Below are positions 1 to 8,750 of a DNA stretch of 64,000 nucleotides, in pieces (position 1 is the first letter of the stretch; every line of letters begins with the position of its first letter). Made by a program: the position numbers and the translations under genes. Where the stretch lies: assembly GCF_000211475.1 (NCBI RefSeq), contig NC_015474.1, positions 682,001-746,000 on the forward strand. Direction: 5' to 3'. The notes beneath the pieces were generated by a model. That model was not told the origin of the DNA. It did not search any database and saw only the letters and a list, made by a program, of their open reading frames with translations. Source of the stretch: Pyrococcus sp. NA2 (GTDB taxonomy: Archaea; Methanobacteriota_B; Thermococci; Thermococcales; Thermococcaceae).

Positions 1-97
1 CATCATCCTTAAACTCCATTATGAACTTGTCCTCGTCCATTGGTATCATCTTCTTTGCCTTTCCCTCATAGACTTCCATGAATTTCACCATCTTCAT
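1..97 (-). CDS. purC: Phosphoribosylaminoimidazole-succinocarboxamide synthase, N-terminus only
   Basis: Only the first 32 codons lie in the window; the gene runs off the left edge. The visible protein begins [16 protein letters not shown], followed by a segment ending EFKDD. This matches the start of SAICAR synthetase, the purine-pathway enzyme that joins aspartate to CAIR using ATP. The EGKAK segment is part of its nucleotide-binding N-terminal lobe. Possible starts are ATGs at 97, 91 and 79. A GTGAT element six bases before 97 favours the first. The gene is divergent from purF across about 66 bp, which fits shared control of purine synthesis. The assignment rests on the first 32 residues only. 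Confidence 0.82.
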   Translation of the reverse strand, partial: MKMVKFMEVYEGKAKKMIPMDEDKFIMEFKDD

Positions 98-163
98 GTA
101 AAAATCACAATACTTTTAAGATTTTTTAGACATATTTCTGGCAAAGATTGGAGAGGTGAAATC
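98..163. promoter_or_regulatory. Divergent purC/purF promoter region
   Basis: This 66-bp gap must carry both promoters for the divergent purine genes. It contains an AT-rich core (TACTTTTAAGATTTTTTAG, about 110-128) usable as a TATA element in either direction. A GAGGTGA ribosome binding site lies just before purF. No operator could be recognised. Confidence 0.5.
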
Positions 164-1501
164 ATGAGGGAAAAATGCGGCATATTCGGCACAACTTCAT
201 CCGATGCCGCTAGAAAGGTCTATTATGGCTTAATTGCCCTCCAGCATAGGGGACAGGAGGGTGCTGGAATCAGCGTCTGGAATGATGGAATAAAGACAAT
301 TAAAGGTCATGGCCTCGTCTCGGAAGTCTTTAGGGAGGGCATGTTGAATGATCTTAAGGGTAGGCCTGCAATTGGTCACGTTAGATATTCAACTTCCGGT
401 TCATTGAGTGAAGTCCAACCCCTTGAGGTTGAGTGTTGTGGATACAAAGTTGCCATAGCTCACAATGGCACGCTCACAAATTTTGTACCCCTTAGAAGGC
501 TTTATGAAAGCAAGGGATTCAAGTTTCGTTCATCAGTTGACACGGAACTAATTGCGATATCATTCCTCAGGCACTATGCAGAGTTGAAGGATGAATTTGA
601 CGCAATGAAGAATGTTTTCAATGAGGTAAAAGGAGCCTATTCAATCTTAATGCTATTTGATGGCAAATTAATAGCAGCTAGAGATCCAGTTGGTTTTAGG
701 CCTCTGAGTTTTGGCGTTGGTGATGGTTATTACTTTTCTTCCGAGGATTCTGCACTCAGGATGTTTGAGGTAAAGGCCAGGGATGTTTCTCCTGGAGAGG
801 TTATAGTTGTGGAAGAGGATTGTGTGGAGAGAAAGGTTGTGGCTAAAGCTAAACATGCTTATTGCGTCTTTGAGTACATATACTTTGCGAGGCCAGATAG
901 TGTGATAAACGGGATAAGCGTTTATTGTGCTCGCTATAGGATGGGGGTCGAGCTAGCTAGGGAAAGTCCTGCAGAGGGAGATGTGGTAATAGCGGTTCCC
1001 GACTCAGGTAGAACTGCGGCTTTGGGCTTCGCCCATGAGAGCGGGATTCCCTACATGGAGGGGCTAATAAAGAATAGGTACATCGGTAGGACATTCATAA
1101 TGCCGAGCGGTAGGGGATTGAAGGTAAAGCTGAAGTTATCTCCCGTTAAAAAAGTTGTTGAGGGTAAGAGAGTTGTCCTCGTTGACGACTCAATAGTTAG
1201 GGGGACCACCATGAGGAGAATCGTTAGAATGCTGAGGGATGCTGGAGCCAGGGAGGTTCATGTAAGGATAGCATCTCCCCCGATCAAGTATCCGTGTTAC
1301 ATGGGAATAGACATTCCAACAAGGCATGAACTTATTGCGGCTTGGAAGAGCATTGAGGACATAAGGAAGGAAATCGGTGCAGATTCTTTAGCTTATTTGA
1401 GCATCGAAGGTTTGAAGAGGGCGATCGGAATTAAGAATCTATGCATGGCATGCCTAACTGGAGAGTATCCTGAATGGGCGTTTGATTTCTCCATCGAGTG
1501 A
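164..1501 (+). CDS. purF: Amidophosphoribosyltransferase (glutamine PRPP amidotransferase)
   Basis: First committed enzyme of purine synthesis: it moves the glutamine amide nitrogen to PRPP to give phosphoribosylamine. The N-terminal Ntn glutaminase domain begins MREKCGIFG, so Cys5 is the predicted nucleophile after removal of a four-residue leader. The C-terminal phosphoribosyltransferase domain holds the PRPP loop [11 protein letters not shown] near residues 339-349. Cys234, Cys378, Cys427 and Cys430 fall where the Bacillus-type enzyme ligates its structural 4Fe-4S cluster, so this is probably an Fe-S form. Length (445 aa) is normal. A GAGGTGA site four bases before the ATG fixes the start. 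The next gene overlaps its stop region. Confidence 0.95.
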   Translation: MREKCGIFGTTSSDAARKVYYGLIALQHRGQEGAGISVWNDGIKTIKGHGLVSEVFREGMLNDLKGRPAIGHVRYSTSGSLSEVQPLEVECCGYKVAIAHNGTLTNFVPLRRLYESKGFKFRSSVDTELIAISFLRHYAELKDEFDAMKNVFNEVKGAYSILMLFDGKLIAARDPVGFRPLSFGVGDGYYFSSEDSALRMFEVKARDVSPGEVIVVEEDCVERKVVAKAKHAYCVFEYIYFARPDSVINGISVYCARYRMGVELARESPAEGDVVIAVPDSGRTAALGFAHESGIPYMEGLIKNRYIGRTFIMPSGRGLKVKLKLSPVKKVVEGKRVVLVDDSIVRGTTMRRIVRMLRDAGAREVHVRIASPPIKYPCYMGIDIPTRHELIAAWKSIEDIRKEIGADSLAYLSIEGLKRAIGIKNLCMACLTGEYPEWAFDFSIE

Positions 1502-1515
1502 AAAGTGATGAGAAG

Positions 1516-2310
1516 ATGAAGAGGGGTATAGTCGTTGTACTGGCACTCCTCATGGTAGCTTTATTAATCTCGCAATCGGGGCATGGAAAGATTGACGTTG
1601 ATAAGCTTAGAGCTTTCCTTGAACATCAATACGTTCCAGAGATCGGTCTTCTGAGGGCTGCCGTTGTTGCATATCCTGACAATGAGACCATTTACATAGT
1701 CAATGATAACGTTTTGGCTGAGAAGGCCCTTAGAATTCTTGACTCTCCATTGGCCGAGAATCTCAACGAATCGCTTACAAAGTTTAATTATTCCCTGGGA
1801 AAAATTGCCCCTCTCTTTGGAAAACCTGTGGAGGTTTTTCACTGTCAGAGAGTGAAGAGAGTTGGGGAGATTTATTCAAGGAAGTTTAAGGCCAAGTTTA
1901 CGCTGATGACTGAGGTTCAAGATGAATGCATAATGAGGGACTGGGTGGAGTACTCCGATTTAGTTGTCTATGCGGCTCTAAGCGATGTCCTAACTGGAAA
2001 CTTAAGTAGGGCCTTTGAACGTTATAAGGTACTACTCAGGATGTGGGATGGTTATGGCTTCAGGGACAAAGCATTTGCGGGAACTTATCAAACGTACAAG
2101 TGTGCCCTCTTTGTCTACCTTTATAGAACTCTTGGGGAGCCAAGAGAAGGGAGAGAAATTTATAAAAAGTGCATTGAGATTATATCAACTCTTCAGGGAC
2201 CAAACGGAGGAATAATAACAGGCTACAAGGTAGAAAAGAATAGGATAATCCCATATGGAGACGAAAATACTGAAACGACGTCTCTTGTAGTTATAGCACT
2301 TCAAGGATAG
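1516..2310 (+). CDS. Exported or membrane-anchored protein of unknown function
   Basis: I do not recognise this 264-residue protein. It begins MKRGIVVVLALLMVALL, a clear signal peptide or N-terminal anchor, and the rest looks soluble and extracellular. The second half is helical with repeated aromatic and charged patches, including a GPNGGIITGY segment near the end. That pattern resembles alpha/alpha-toroid enzymes, but only weakly. Four or more cysteines (CQR, DECIM, YKCAL, YKKCI) could form disulfides. An in-frame GTG at 1498 overlaps the purF stop. I prefer the ATG at 1516 because it places the hydrophobic segment at the true N-terminus and follows a GTGATGAG element. Its end overlaps asnS, transcribed toward it, by ten bases. 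Confidence 0.6.
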   Translation: MKRGIVVVLALLMVALLISQSGHGKIDVDKLRAFLEHQYVPEIGLLRAAVVAYPDNETIYIVNDNVLAEKALRILDSPLAENLNESLTKFNYSLGKIAPLFGKPVEVFHCQRVKRVGEIYSRKFKAKFTLMTEVQDECIMRDWVEYSDLVVYAALSDVLTGNLSRAFERYKVLLRMWDGYGFRDKAFAGTYQTYKCALFVYLYRTLGEPREGREIYKKCIEIISTLQGPNGGIITGYKVEKNRIIPYGDENTETTSLVVIALQG

Positions 2311-3605
2311 ATCCTGGCAGGCGTCCTCGGGAAGAGGGCGGCCCATCTTATATGGTCAAGCTTGAGAACCCAGGCAACTAACCTTTCAACTCCAAGTCCA
2401 AATCCGCTGTGTGGAACGCTTCCGTATTTTCTCAGATCTAGGTACCACTCGTAATCCTTTGGATCCATGCCTTCTTCTTTTATCCTCTTAACGAGCTTTT
2501 CATAATCATCTTCTCTCTCGGAACCTCCAATTATCTCTCCGTATCCTTCGGGGGCAAGCATGTCCGCAGCCAGGACCTTCCTTGGGTCTTTGGGATCCTC
2601 TTTCATGTAGAATGCCTTGATGTGCTTTGGATAACCGTAGACGAAGAAGGGCCTGTCGAACTCTTCCGTTAGAACTCTCTCCTCATCCGCACCCATGTCA
2701 TCTCCCCACTCTATCTTTACCCCCTTGCTCTGCAATATCTCTATGGCCTCATCATAGCTTATCCTTGGGAAAGGTGGTTCTGTGTTCTTTAACGTCGTCA
2801 AGTCATCTCTGAACATCTCAATTTCCTTTCTCCTGAGCTCAAGGGTTCTCTGCACCATGTAACTTACAAGCTCCTCCTCAACCTTCATGATATCCCAGAG
2901 ATCCATCCATGCAGCTTCAAGCTCAAGGTGCCAGAATTCGGTTAGATGTCTCCTCGTTCTGCTCTTCTCAGCCCTAAAGCTCGGTGTAAGTGACCAAACC
3001 TTTTCGAGGCCGAATATTGCCGCTTCAAGGTAGAGTTGGGCTGATTGGCTTAGGTAAGCGTACTTGTCAAAGTATTTCAGTTTAAAGAGTGTTGCTCCAC
3101 CTTCAACTGCCCCGGTCACTAGGATTGGGGGAAACACCTCATGCCAACCCTCCCTAAGTAACCACTCCCTAGCGGCCATCATTAGGGTTTCTTTGACCTT
3201 CATTATCGCGGAGACCTTTGGTGATCTTATGTGAAGATGCCTATAATCGAGAAGAAGCTCTGGACTTGCCTGATCTGGGTTCTCGGGTATTGGGTATTCA
3301 CTAACCGCCTGGATAACCTGGAGTTTTTCAACGTGAACTTCAGCTCCACCAGGGGCTCTTTCATCCGCTTTAACTATTCCCTCCACGATGACACTTGATT
3401 CCCTTCCAAGCTTCTTAGCCCTCTCGAATACCTCCTCGCCCACAACGTTCTTTGCGAGAACGGTTTGAACTATACCTGTGGAATCCCTAATCCAGAGGAA
3501 TATCTTCTTACCAACTCTCATGTTAGTGTAAACCCAACCCGCGAGCTTGACCCTTTTCCCATCTAGCTCTGGCTTTATCTCCTCACAGTAGACCTTCTCT
3601 ATCAT
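2301..3605 (-). CDS. asnS: Asparaginyl-tRNA synthetase (class IIb)
   Basis: Charges tRNA-Asn with asparagine. The first ~100 residues form the OB-fold anticodon-binding domain (VKLAGWVYTNMRVGKK, then IRDSTGIVQTVLA). The class II catalytic domain follows with motif 2 FRAEKSRTRRHLTEFWHLE and motif 3 GFGLGVERLVAWVL near the C-terminus. The AEKSRT variant of motif 2 and the 434-residue length fit AsnRS rather than AspRS, whose archaeal form reads RAEEHNT. A GTGATG element lies just before the ATG and a TATA box lies about 35 bp upstream. Its presence implies direct asparaginylation of tRNA, consistent with the free-asparagine synthetase gene at 28 kb in the same window. Confidence 0.9.
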   Translation of the reverse strand: MIEKVYCEEIKPELDGKRVKLAGWVYTNMRVGKKIFLWIRDSTGIVQTVLAKNVVGEEVFERAKKLGRESSVIVEGIVKADERAPGGAEVHVEKLQVIQAVSEYPIPENPDQASPELLLDYRHLHIRSPKVSAIMKVKETLMMAAREWLLREGWHEVFPPILVTGAVEGGATLFKLKYFDKYAYLSQSAQLYLEAAIFGLEKVWSLTPSFRAEKSRTRRHLTEFWHLELEAAWMDLWDIMKVEEELVSYMVQRTLELRRKEIEMFRDDLTTLKNTEPPFPRISYDEAIEILQSKGVKIEWGDDMGADEERVLTEEFDRPFFVYGYPKHIKAFYMKEDPKDPRKVLAADMLAPEGYGEIIGGSEREDDYEKLVKRIKEEGMDPKDYEWYLDLRKYGSVPHSGFGLGVERLVAWVLKLDHIRWAALFPRTPARIYP

Positions 3606-3638
3606 GTTGCATCACTGAGCCAACTTCTAAAAACATTG

Positions 3639-3646
3639 TATATAAG
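3639..3646 (-). promoter_or_regulatory. TATA box of asnS
   Basis: On the minus strand the sequence reads CTTATATAC, about 35 bp before the asnS ATG. It would place the transcript start only a few bases before the GTGATG ribosome binding site. This separates asnS from the sRNA cluster just upstream. Confidence 0.5.
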
Positions 3647-3703
3647 TCCTTCGGTCATTCTTTATACTTTGTTCAAAAATTCCTGGCAAAAATTGTCAAA
3701 TGG

Positions 3704-3761
3704 CAGGTCAGCGAAGGGCGTGGTCATCATCTTCTCAGCAAAGCAAAAGTTCTTCATCCCC
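3704..3761 (-). ncRNA. C/D box sRNA (candidate B)
   Basis: Minus strand, in order: C box ATGAAGA (3757-3751), guide ACTTTTGCTTTG (12 nt), D' box CTGA (3738-3735), spacer GAAG, C' box ATGATGA (3730-3724), guide CCACGCCCTTCG (12 nt), D box CTGA (3711-3708). The spacing is exactly that of archaeal C/D guide RNAs, which direct 2'-O-methylation of the nucleotide paired five bases upstream of each D box. The D guide is complementary to CGAAGGGCGUGG, resembling the GAAGGACGUG stretch near the 5' end of 23S rRNA as I remember it from E. coli. It lies immediately downstream of an H/ACA-like hairpin on the same strand, suggesting a shared transcript. Confidence 0.85.
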
Positions 3762-3840
3762 TGTCGGCCCGGTCGGAACCCCCGGTTCACCATTCCCCGG
3801 AGAGGGCGGGAACCGGGCCCATTCAAGAGGTTGTGAAATT
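3762..3840 (-). ncRNA. H/ACA-like guide RNA hairpin, probably co-transcribed with the next C/D sRNA
   Basis: This GC-rich block stands out from its AT-rich surroundings. On the minus strand an 8-bp stem, GGCCCGGT (3819-3812) with ACCGGGCC (3773-3766), encloses an internal loop and an upper CTCCGG/CCGGGG stem with an apical GGAATGGTGAA loop. An ACA triplet (3764-3762) follows one base after the lower stem. A single hairpin with an internal pocket and 3' ACA is the archaeal H/ACA pattern for pseudouridylation guides. I could not assign a target, and the K-turn is only suggested by the GGTGA in the loop. The downstream C/D RNA begins right after the ACA. Confidence 0.5.
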
Positions 3841-3860
3841 GGTTATTAAAGTTATCGAAA

Positions 3861-3874
3861 AAATAATTTAAAAT
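3861..3874. promoter_or_regulatory. Bidirectional TATA element for the sRNA cluster
   Basis: AATAATTTAAAATC reads as a TATA box on both strands. Measured about 26 bp each way, it predicts a plus-strand start near 3893, at the 5' end of C/D sRNA A, and a minus-strand start near 3841, at the 5' edge of the H/ACA-like hairpin. Both distances are typical of archaeal promoters. Confidence 0.5.
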
Positions 3875-3891
3875 CTAGAGATGAAAGAAGG

Positions 3892-3950
3892 AGGGGATGA
3901 TGAATTTTTCCCTCACTCTGAGCTGTGATGAGGAGCCGATGCACTGACCT
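3892..3950 (+). ncRNA. C/D box sRNA (candidate A), antisense to the aglB 3' end
   Basis: Plus strand: C box ATGATGA (3897-3903), 14-nt first guide region ending TCCCTCACT, D' CTGA (3918-3921), spacer GCT, C' GTGATGA (3925-3931), 12-nt guide GGAGCCGATGCA, D CTGA (3944-3947). It overlaps the last codons of aglB on the other strand. The first guide contains TTTCCCTCAC, complementary to GUGAGGGAAA, a conserved stretch in domain I of 23S rRNA (E. coli positions near 450-480, from memory). The predicted methylated base would be the A of GUGA. Confidence 0.82.
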
Positions 3951-6834
3951 CAAGCATTGTGTATTCCTTCTCCGCTATAAATACTGGTTCAACCCTTATT
4001 CCTCTAATTATCAATCTGTCTCCATATTTCTTTTCAAGTTCCTCTTTGTACGATGATATAACGCCCTTAGGCATCTCTACATGGGCTTTTACGTAATTAT
4101 CTCCTGGATGTAGCTTTATCCCTTCTTTGACTCTCGATATGAAGAACACATCCATATGGGGCTCGAAAGCTGCATTGTAGTCTTCATTGCTTGTACCTCC
4201 TTTTCTCACTAGATATATGAAGGTGGCCCTTAAGTATAGGTCGGCGGTATAATTTTTGTCCACTCCAACTTTTAGTTCCAGCTCTCCCTCTTCTCCTTCC
4301 TTTAGCACTGAAATTGGGTTTACGATTTTTCCATTTAACTTAGGTGGGCCTGTTAAAACTCCCACGGGGCCTTTCTGGACCAAAACGAACCTGTACTTTT
4401 GAGCTGGGGGTAATGTAACGTTTACCGTAATTGGGTATTCATTTAGGTGATTCATGTAATCTATTTTTGTCAATCTTATCTTTGCCGTGATCTCTGTCCC
4501 ATTTATCGCATAGACATAGAGGGTCGCATTCTTTATGTCCCTTCCAAAGGCTGAAATGTATAATCTCAGGGTGTGTTTCCCTGGGGTTAGGTAGCCGATG
4601 TACCTCCAACTTCCGTTAACAAGCTCTTCCATTCCGTATATGGCGAATGGTCTGAACTCATAAACTATCACATTTCCAGCCTGGTAAACTGGCACAAAGT
4701 TTGAGAACAGTTTCTCCGTGAACCCTTTGTAGTTAGAGACTGGAATTCCAAAGGCAAGCTTAATGAAGTTGCTCGTAGCTACCTTGTAATAGGCTATTAT
4801 TCCTAAGCTAGGTGTTAGATAAACGACGTATGGGAAGGAGCTCCCATTATTACAACTTCCAGTCCCCTTAATGTGGATGTTTCCAGGGAAGACCACGGTT
4901 GTCATTGGACTACATTCCAGTCTACCTATGTTCACTACAACCTTTCTCGTCTTGTTCTCTTCAACAACCTTTATTGTTATGCCCGCGTAAGGATTAACGT
5001 AAACGTTTCCAGCTCCCTGGGTTATGAGTATTGACGTTACAGATCCTCTTCCTGTCTCGTCTCCCTTATACTCCCTCCTAGTTAGGGCTCCTCCCAAGTA
5101 ACTTATTGCATTGAACTTGGCCCAATCATTTAGGTATACTATGAAATAATTGAGCTCCCAACTCTCGAAGTCTACCTCGCTCACATTACCATCTCTCGCC
5201 AAGAATAGTGCAAGTATATGATCCCTATCTCTTGCATGCCCACCATCGGCACTGGCTCTTCTATTTCCAAGTAGACTGGATTCTATCCAATAACCGTAAT
5301 CCCACCAAGAGGTTGCGGTGGCATACTGAGATGTGTTACTTCTTAACCACTTGAGAACCTGTTCCCAACCAGTTGTCTCAACTTCCGTCCTGCTTAGGGA
5401 TCTTGCACTCCTGGCCAAAACGGGTGCGTGGGTTATTGGGATCATTAGTATCATTATCGAGATAACTATTCCTAGAGCTGCTTTTATCCCAATACTCTCT
5501 TTCATCTTTTCAACTATCTCGATGACGAATCCTGCGAATATACCTGCGAATAGGGCTATGGCATAGCTCGCCAGGAAGAGAAACCTAACGGCCAGACTCA
5601 GGAGGTAGATTGACATGATGTAAAATACTGCTGCAAATAGCGTTTCGTTGGAACTTTCTGATTTTCTAAATAAGTCTACTAAATATTTGACCAGTATTAT
5701 TATAATTCCAGGGATGCTCAAGAAGAATATTAGCCCATTTGGATTCTCAACGCCGTAGTATACTTTTATGTCCCTCATTGTTGTCTTCGCTAACTCCTGT
5801 ACCGTTTCGTAAACTTGGGTGGATTGATATGCTCCTCCCATCAATCTGAAGAGTTTTGGACCAACGTAGGCATAGGCTCCGGCGAATCCAATGAGAACAA
5901 CTACGGCAACAACGAGGAACCTATGCTTCTTGTCGGAGTAATTCAGGTATCTTCCGCCGTATAGCATTATCGTTAATAATACCACTAGGCCCAGGAACAC
6001 CTCGAACGCGAACTTTATGAAGCTCCCAATCTTTACTATCCCTGGGATCGTTAGTAAATAACCGAGTGCCAATATGCCGAGATATGCTGGATAGAACTCA
6101 GTTGCGAACTTCTTTAACTCACTTATCTTTCCAAATATGAATAGGGCTATCGTCTGGAATGATGCAAATCCTAGGAGAACCATTAGGCCAAAGGGAGATC
6201 CGTTCCAAGCTCCAAGGGAAATTGACGCTAATATAACAAACAGCGTTCCGTACAGGACTTTCTTTGTCTTTGATGTTTCTCTTAAGTAATGAAACATTAG
6301 AATTGCTGAAAATACGAAGAGCATCATGAAGGGCCCATCCCCTCTTGCATTTCCTGAGAATGTTCTTGAAAAGTTGGCGGTGGATACTGATAGTATCACC
6401 GCAGCCCAGAGTCCTGCCCATTCATTTAGTACCTTCCTTCCTAAGAGATATATCCCTACTACGCTGAGGAAGCCGACGAAAGGTGGCCACAATAGGAAGG
6501 CCTGAAACTCATTGTAGCCAAATGCTGAGATCACCTTATAGAATATTGCTGGAAGAATGTAAAGTCCAAGGGGCTCTCCAATGAGGCTACCAAATGGGGC
6601 ATCTGAGAGGGGATAGTACTTTGGCAGTCCCTCCTTTATGACGAGCTTATAAATTTCAAAGTGATAGAATGTGTCGGGATCTGGGAAATATCTTCCGGCA
6701 GTTAGGTGGCGTAAGTAGAATCCATAAGTCGCGAATCCAAGAACAATTATCGGAATTATCATCCTCTTAATTTTTGAGTAAAACTCTCTTTTTTCTCCCT
6801 TTATTTCTTTTTCCTCTTTTTTCCTTTTTACCAA
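3913..6834 (-). CDS. aglB: Oligosaccharyltransferase AglB (STT3 family)
   Basis: Transfers the lipid-linked glycan to asparagine in N-X-S/T sequons on exported proteins. The first ~480 residues contain about a dozen transmembrane helices, with a catalytic acidic DPD motif in the first external loop (PDPDTFYHF, near residue 53). The soluble C-terminal domain begins with the hallmark WWDYG motif near residue 510. An all-beta C-terminal region follows, as in the large archaeal AglB. A GTG at 6843 is possible, but the GGAGGTG site there overlaps that GTG and sits six bases before a TTG at 6834, giving MVKRKKEEKE. I prefer the TTG (973 aa). It lies four bases beyond glmS on the same strand, linking UDP-sugar supply to glycosylation. 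Confidence 0.92.
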   Translation of the reverse strand: MVKRKKEEKEIKGEKREFYSKIKRMIIPIIVLGFATYGFYLRHLTAGRYFPDPDTFYHFEIYKLVIKEGLPKYYPLSDAPFGSLIGEPLGLYILPAIFYKVISAFGYNEFQAFLLWPPFVGFLSVVGIYLLGRKVLNEWAGLWAAVILSVSTANFSRTFSGNARGDGPFMMLFVFSAILMFHYLRETSKTKKVLYGTLFVILASISLGAWNGSPFGLMVLLGFASFQTIALFIFGKISELKKFATEFYPAYLGILALGYLLTIPGIVKIGSFIKFAFEVFLGLVVLLTIMLYGGRYLNYSDKKHRFLVVAVVVLIGFAGAYAYVGPKLFRLMGGAYQSTQVYETVQELAKTTMRDIKVYYGVENPNGLIFFLSIPGIIIILVKYLVDLFRKSESSNETLFAAVFYIMSIYLLSLAVRFLFLASYAIALFAGIFAGFVIEIVEKMKESIGIKAALGIVISIMILMIPITHAPVLARSARSLSRTEVETTGWEQVLKWLRSNTSQYATATSWWDYGYWIESSLLGNRRASADGGHARDRDHILALFLARDGNVSEVDFESWELNYFIVYLNDWAKFNAISYLGGALTRREYKGDETGRGSVTSILITQGAGNVYVNPYAGITIKVVEENKTRKVVVNIGRLECSPMTTVVFPGNIHIKGTGSCNNGSSFPYVVYLTPSLGIIAYYKVATSNFIKLAFGIPVSNYKGFTEKLFSNFVPVYQAGNVIVYEFRPFAIYGMEELVNGSWRYIGYLTPGKHTLRLYISAFGRDIKNATLYVYAINGTEITAKIRLTKIDYMNHLNEYPITVNVTLPPAQKYRFVLVQKGPVGVLTGPPKLNGKIVNPISVLKEGEEGELELKVGVDKNYTADLYLRATFIYLVRKGGTSNEDYNAAFEPHMDVFFISRVKEGIKLHPGDNYVKAHVEMPKGVISSYKEELEKKYGDRLIIRGIRVEPVFIAEKEYTMLEVSASAPHHSSE

Positions 6835-6846
6835 TCCAAACACCTC

Positions 6847-8643
6847 CTACTCAACGGTAACTGATTTGGCAAGGTTTCTAGGTCTATCGGGGTTGTGTCC
6901 TTTAAGAACGGCTAGATGGTAGGCTAGTAGCTGGAGTGGGACAATATATGTTATTGGAGCCAGCTCTTCGGGAACCCTTGGTAACCTTAGGAAGACATCG
7001 CTAACGCTGTGCAACTTTATGTCATCGCCCAGGGAGATTATAAGTCCACCTCTAGCCTTGGCCTCCTCTATGTTGGAAAGCATCTTCTCGAAGGTCTTAC
7101 CGGATGGGGCTATTCCCACCACCGGTACCCCCTCTTCGATCAGGGCCAATGGCCCGTGTTTTAGCTCTCCAGCCGATAAACCTTCTGCATGAACATATGC
7201 TATCTCCTTGATCTTAAGGGCTCCCTCTAAGGCCGTTGGAAAGTTAATTCCCCTTCCAATATAGAAGAAGTCCCTCTTATCGTTTAATTCCCTTGCAAGT
7301 TCTTCTATCTTATCGTTCATTTTCAGGCTTACATCAACCAATTCGGGAAGCTTCGGTATTGTATCTTCAATTTCGCTCACATCAATGCCAATTAGCTTTC
7401 CTAGTTCTATTGAAAGTAGTGAAAGGACAACCAGTTGGGTTGTATATGTTTTCGTTGCCGCAACCCCTATTTCAGGGCCTGCATGGGTGTAAAGTGTCAT
7501 GTCTGCGATCCTGGTAGCTAAACTTCCTACAACGTTGACTATTCCTATTACAGTTGCCCCTCTGGCTTTTGCTATTTTCATAGCAGCTACTGTATCTGCA
7601 GTTTCTCCACTCTGAGTTATTGCAATTACGAGGGAGTTTTTGTCAAGTAGGTCCTCGTATTCATACCTAAATTCGCTGGCCTCCTCAACTATAACTGGCA
7701 TCTTACCCAACCTCTGGATAAGGTACTTGCCAACCAATGCCGCATGATATGACGTTCCCATTCCGGTTATTATTATCTTATCGTACTTTGAGATTGCCTC
7801 GGCAACTTTGGAGACTTCCTTCATGTTGCCGTATATTGCCTCCTTTATTGCTTTTGGTTGCTCAAAGATCTCCTTTAACATGAAGTGCTTATATCCTCCT
7901 TTTTCTGCCATTTCCAGTGTCCATTCTATTTTGTGAATTTCCTTTTGCTTTGGTAGGCCGGAGACTATGTCTTTGATAATGAAACTGTCTCTAGAAACTA
8001 CGCCGTACTCCCCGTCGTCAAGAAATACGGCTTTTCTCGTGTAAGCGAGGAAGGCTGGAATGTCACTGGCCATGAACATCTCTCCATTTCCGACACCTAT
8101 TATAAGCGGGCTATCCTTCCTTGCTATATATAGCCTTTCTGGGTCATCGGCAAACATGACAACTAGAGCGTATGACCCCCTTAGCCTTAGTAGAGACATT
8201 CTAAAGGCGTCTTCAAAATTTCCCGTTATCCTTAAATTCTCCTCTATAAGGTGGGCTATTACCTCAGTGTCTGTATCACTCCTGAAGACGTGGCCCTTCC
8301 TAATTAACTCATCCTTAAGTTCCTGGAAATTCTCAATTATACCGTTGTGAACAACGACAATCTTTCCAGTACAATCCAAATGAGGGTGGGCATTCTCATC
8401 GTTTGGAACTCCATGCGTTGCCCATCTTGTGTGTCCAATTCCAATATTTCCAGGAAGGCTTGAGAAGTTGAGCTTCTTAACAAGTTCATCTATTTTCCCC
8501 GCACCCTTCTTCACAAATATCTTCCCTTCATGACAGGTCGCGATTCCAGCAGAATCATAACCTCTGTATTCAAGCCTTCTCAATCCCTCGATTAGTATCG
8601 TTGAGGCCTTCCTTGGGCCTATGTAGCCTATTATTCCACACAC
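6847..8643 (-). CDS. glmS: Glutamine-fructose-6-phosphate aminotransferase
   Basis: Makes glucosamine-6-phosphate from fructose-6-phosphate and glutamine, the entry to UDP-GlcNAc. An N-terminal Ntn glutaminase domain precedes two SIS sugar-isomerase domains ([13 protein letters not shown] and [21 protein letters not shown]), and the protein ends with the family signature [12 protein letters not shown] at 8652 is in frame, but I choose the GTG at 8643. AGGTGA lies five bases before it, and this start places the catalytic cysteine at position 2 (MCGIIGYIG), as the family requires after methionine removal. The protein is then 598 aa. It precedes aglB by about a dozen bases, probably one operon for glycan precursor synthesis and transfer. 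Confidence 0.95.
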   Translation of the reverse strand: MCGIIGYIGPRKASTILIEGLRRLEYRGYDSAGIATCHEGKIFVKKGAGKIDELVKKLNFSSLPGNIGIGHTRWATHGVPNDENAHPHLDCTGKIVVVHNGIIENFQELKDELIRKGHVFRSDTDTEVIAHLIEENLRITGNFEDAFRMSLLRLRGSYALVVMFADDPERLYIARKDSPLIIGVGNGEMFMASDIPAFLAYTRKAVFLDDGEYGVVSRDSFIIKDIVSGLPKQKEIHKIEWTLEMAEKGGYKHFMLKEIFEQPKAIKEAIYGNMKEVSKVAEAISKYDKIIITGMGTSYHAALVGKYLIQRLGKMPVIVEEASEFRYEYEDLLDKNSLVIAITQSGETADTVAAMKIAKARGATVIGIVNVVGSLATRIADMTLYTHAGPEIGVAATKTYTTQLVVLSLLSIELGKLIGIDVSEIEDTIPKLPELVDVSLKMNDKIEELARELNDKRDFFYIGRGINFPTALEGALKIKEIAYVHAEGLSAGELKHGPLALIEEGVPVVGIAPSGKTFEKMLSNIEEAKARGGLIISLGDDIKLHSVSDVFLRLPRVPEELAPITYIVPLQLLAYHLAVLKGHNPDRPRNLAKSVTVE

Positions 8644-8690
8644 TATGTTCACCTGAAGACTTAATATTTGGGTATGTTAAAAAAATTTCC

Positions 8691-8750
8691 TGGGCAATGA
8701 AGAACTGGATCCGAGCTGAGTTATGATGATGGAGGTTTAACCTGAGCCCA
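8691..8750 (+). ncRNA. C/D box sRNA (candidate C)
   Basis: Plus strand: C box ATGAAGA (8697-8703), guide ACTGGATCCGAG (12 nt), D' CTGA (8716-8719), spacer GTT, C' ATGATGA (8723-8729), guide TGGAGGTTTAAC (12 nt), D CTGA (8742-8745). A five-base terminal stem, TGGGC with GCCCA, closes the ends, as needed for a C/D kink-turn. A TATA-like TTAATATTT at 8661-8669 is correctly placed for its own promoter. The RNA is antisense to the last codons of the secreted zincin gene. Confidence 0.87.

Noticed and set aside
135-3698. Similar CTGGCAAA(G/A)ATTG strings before purF and near 3682
   Set aside because: Only about 14 bases agree, one is far from any start and in a different context, and no third copy was found.
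3636-3836. A 66-codon open frame on the plus strand in the aglB-asnS gap
   Set aside because: It runs antisense through the H/ACA-like hairpin and a C/D sRNA with perfect box spacing. Its arginine/proline-rich end is just translated GC-rich stem sequence, and it has no ribosome binding site.
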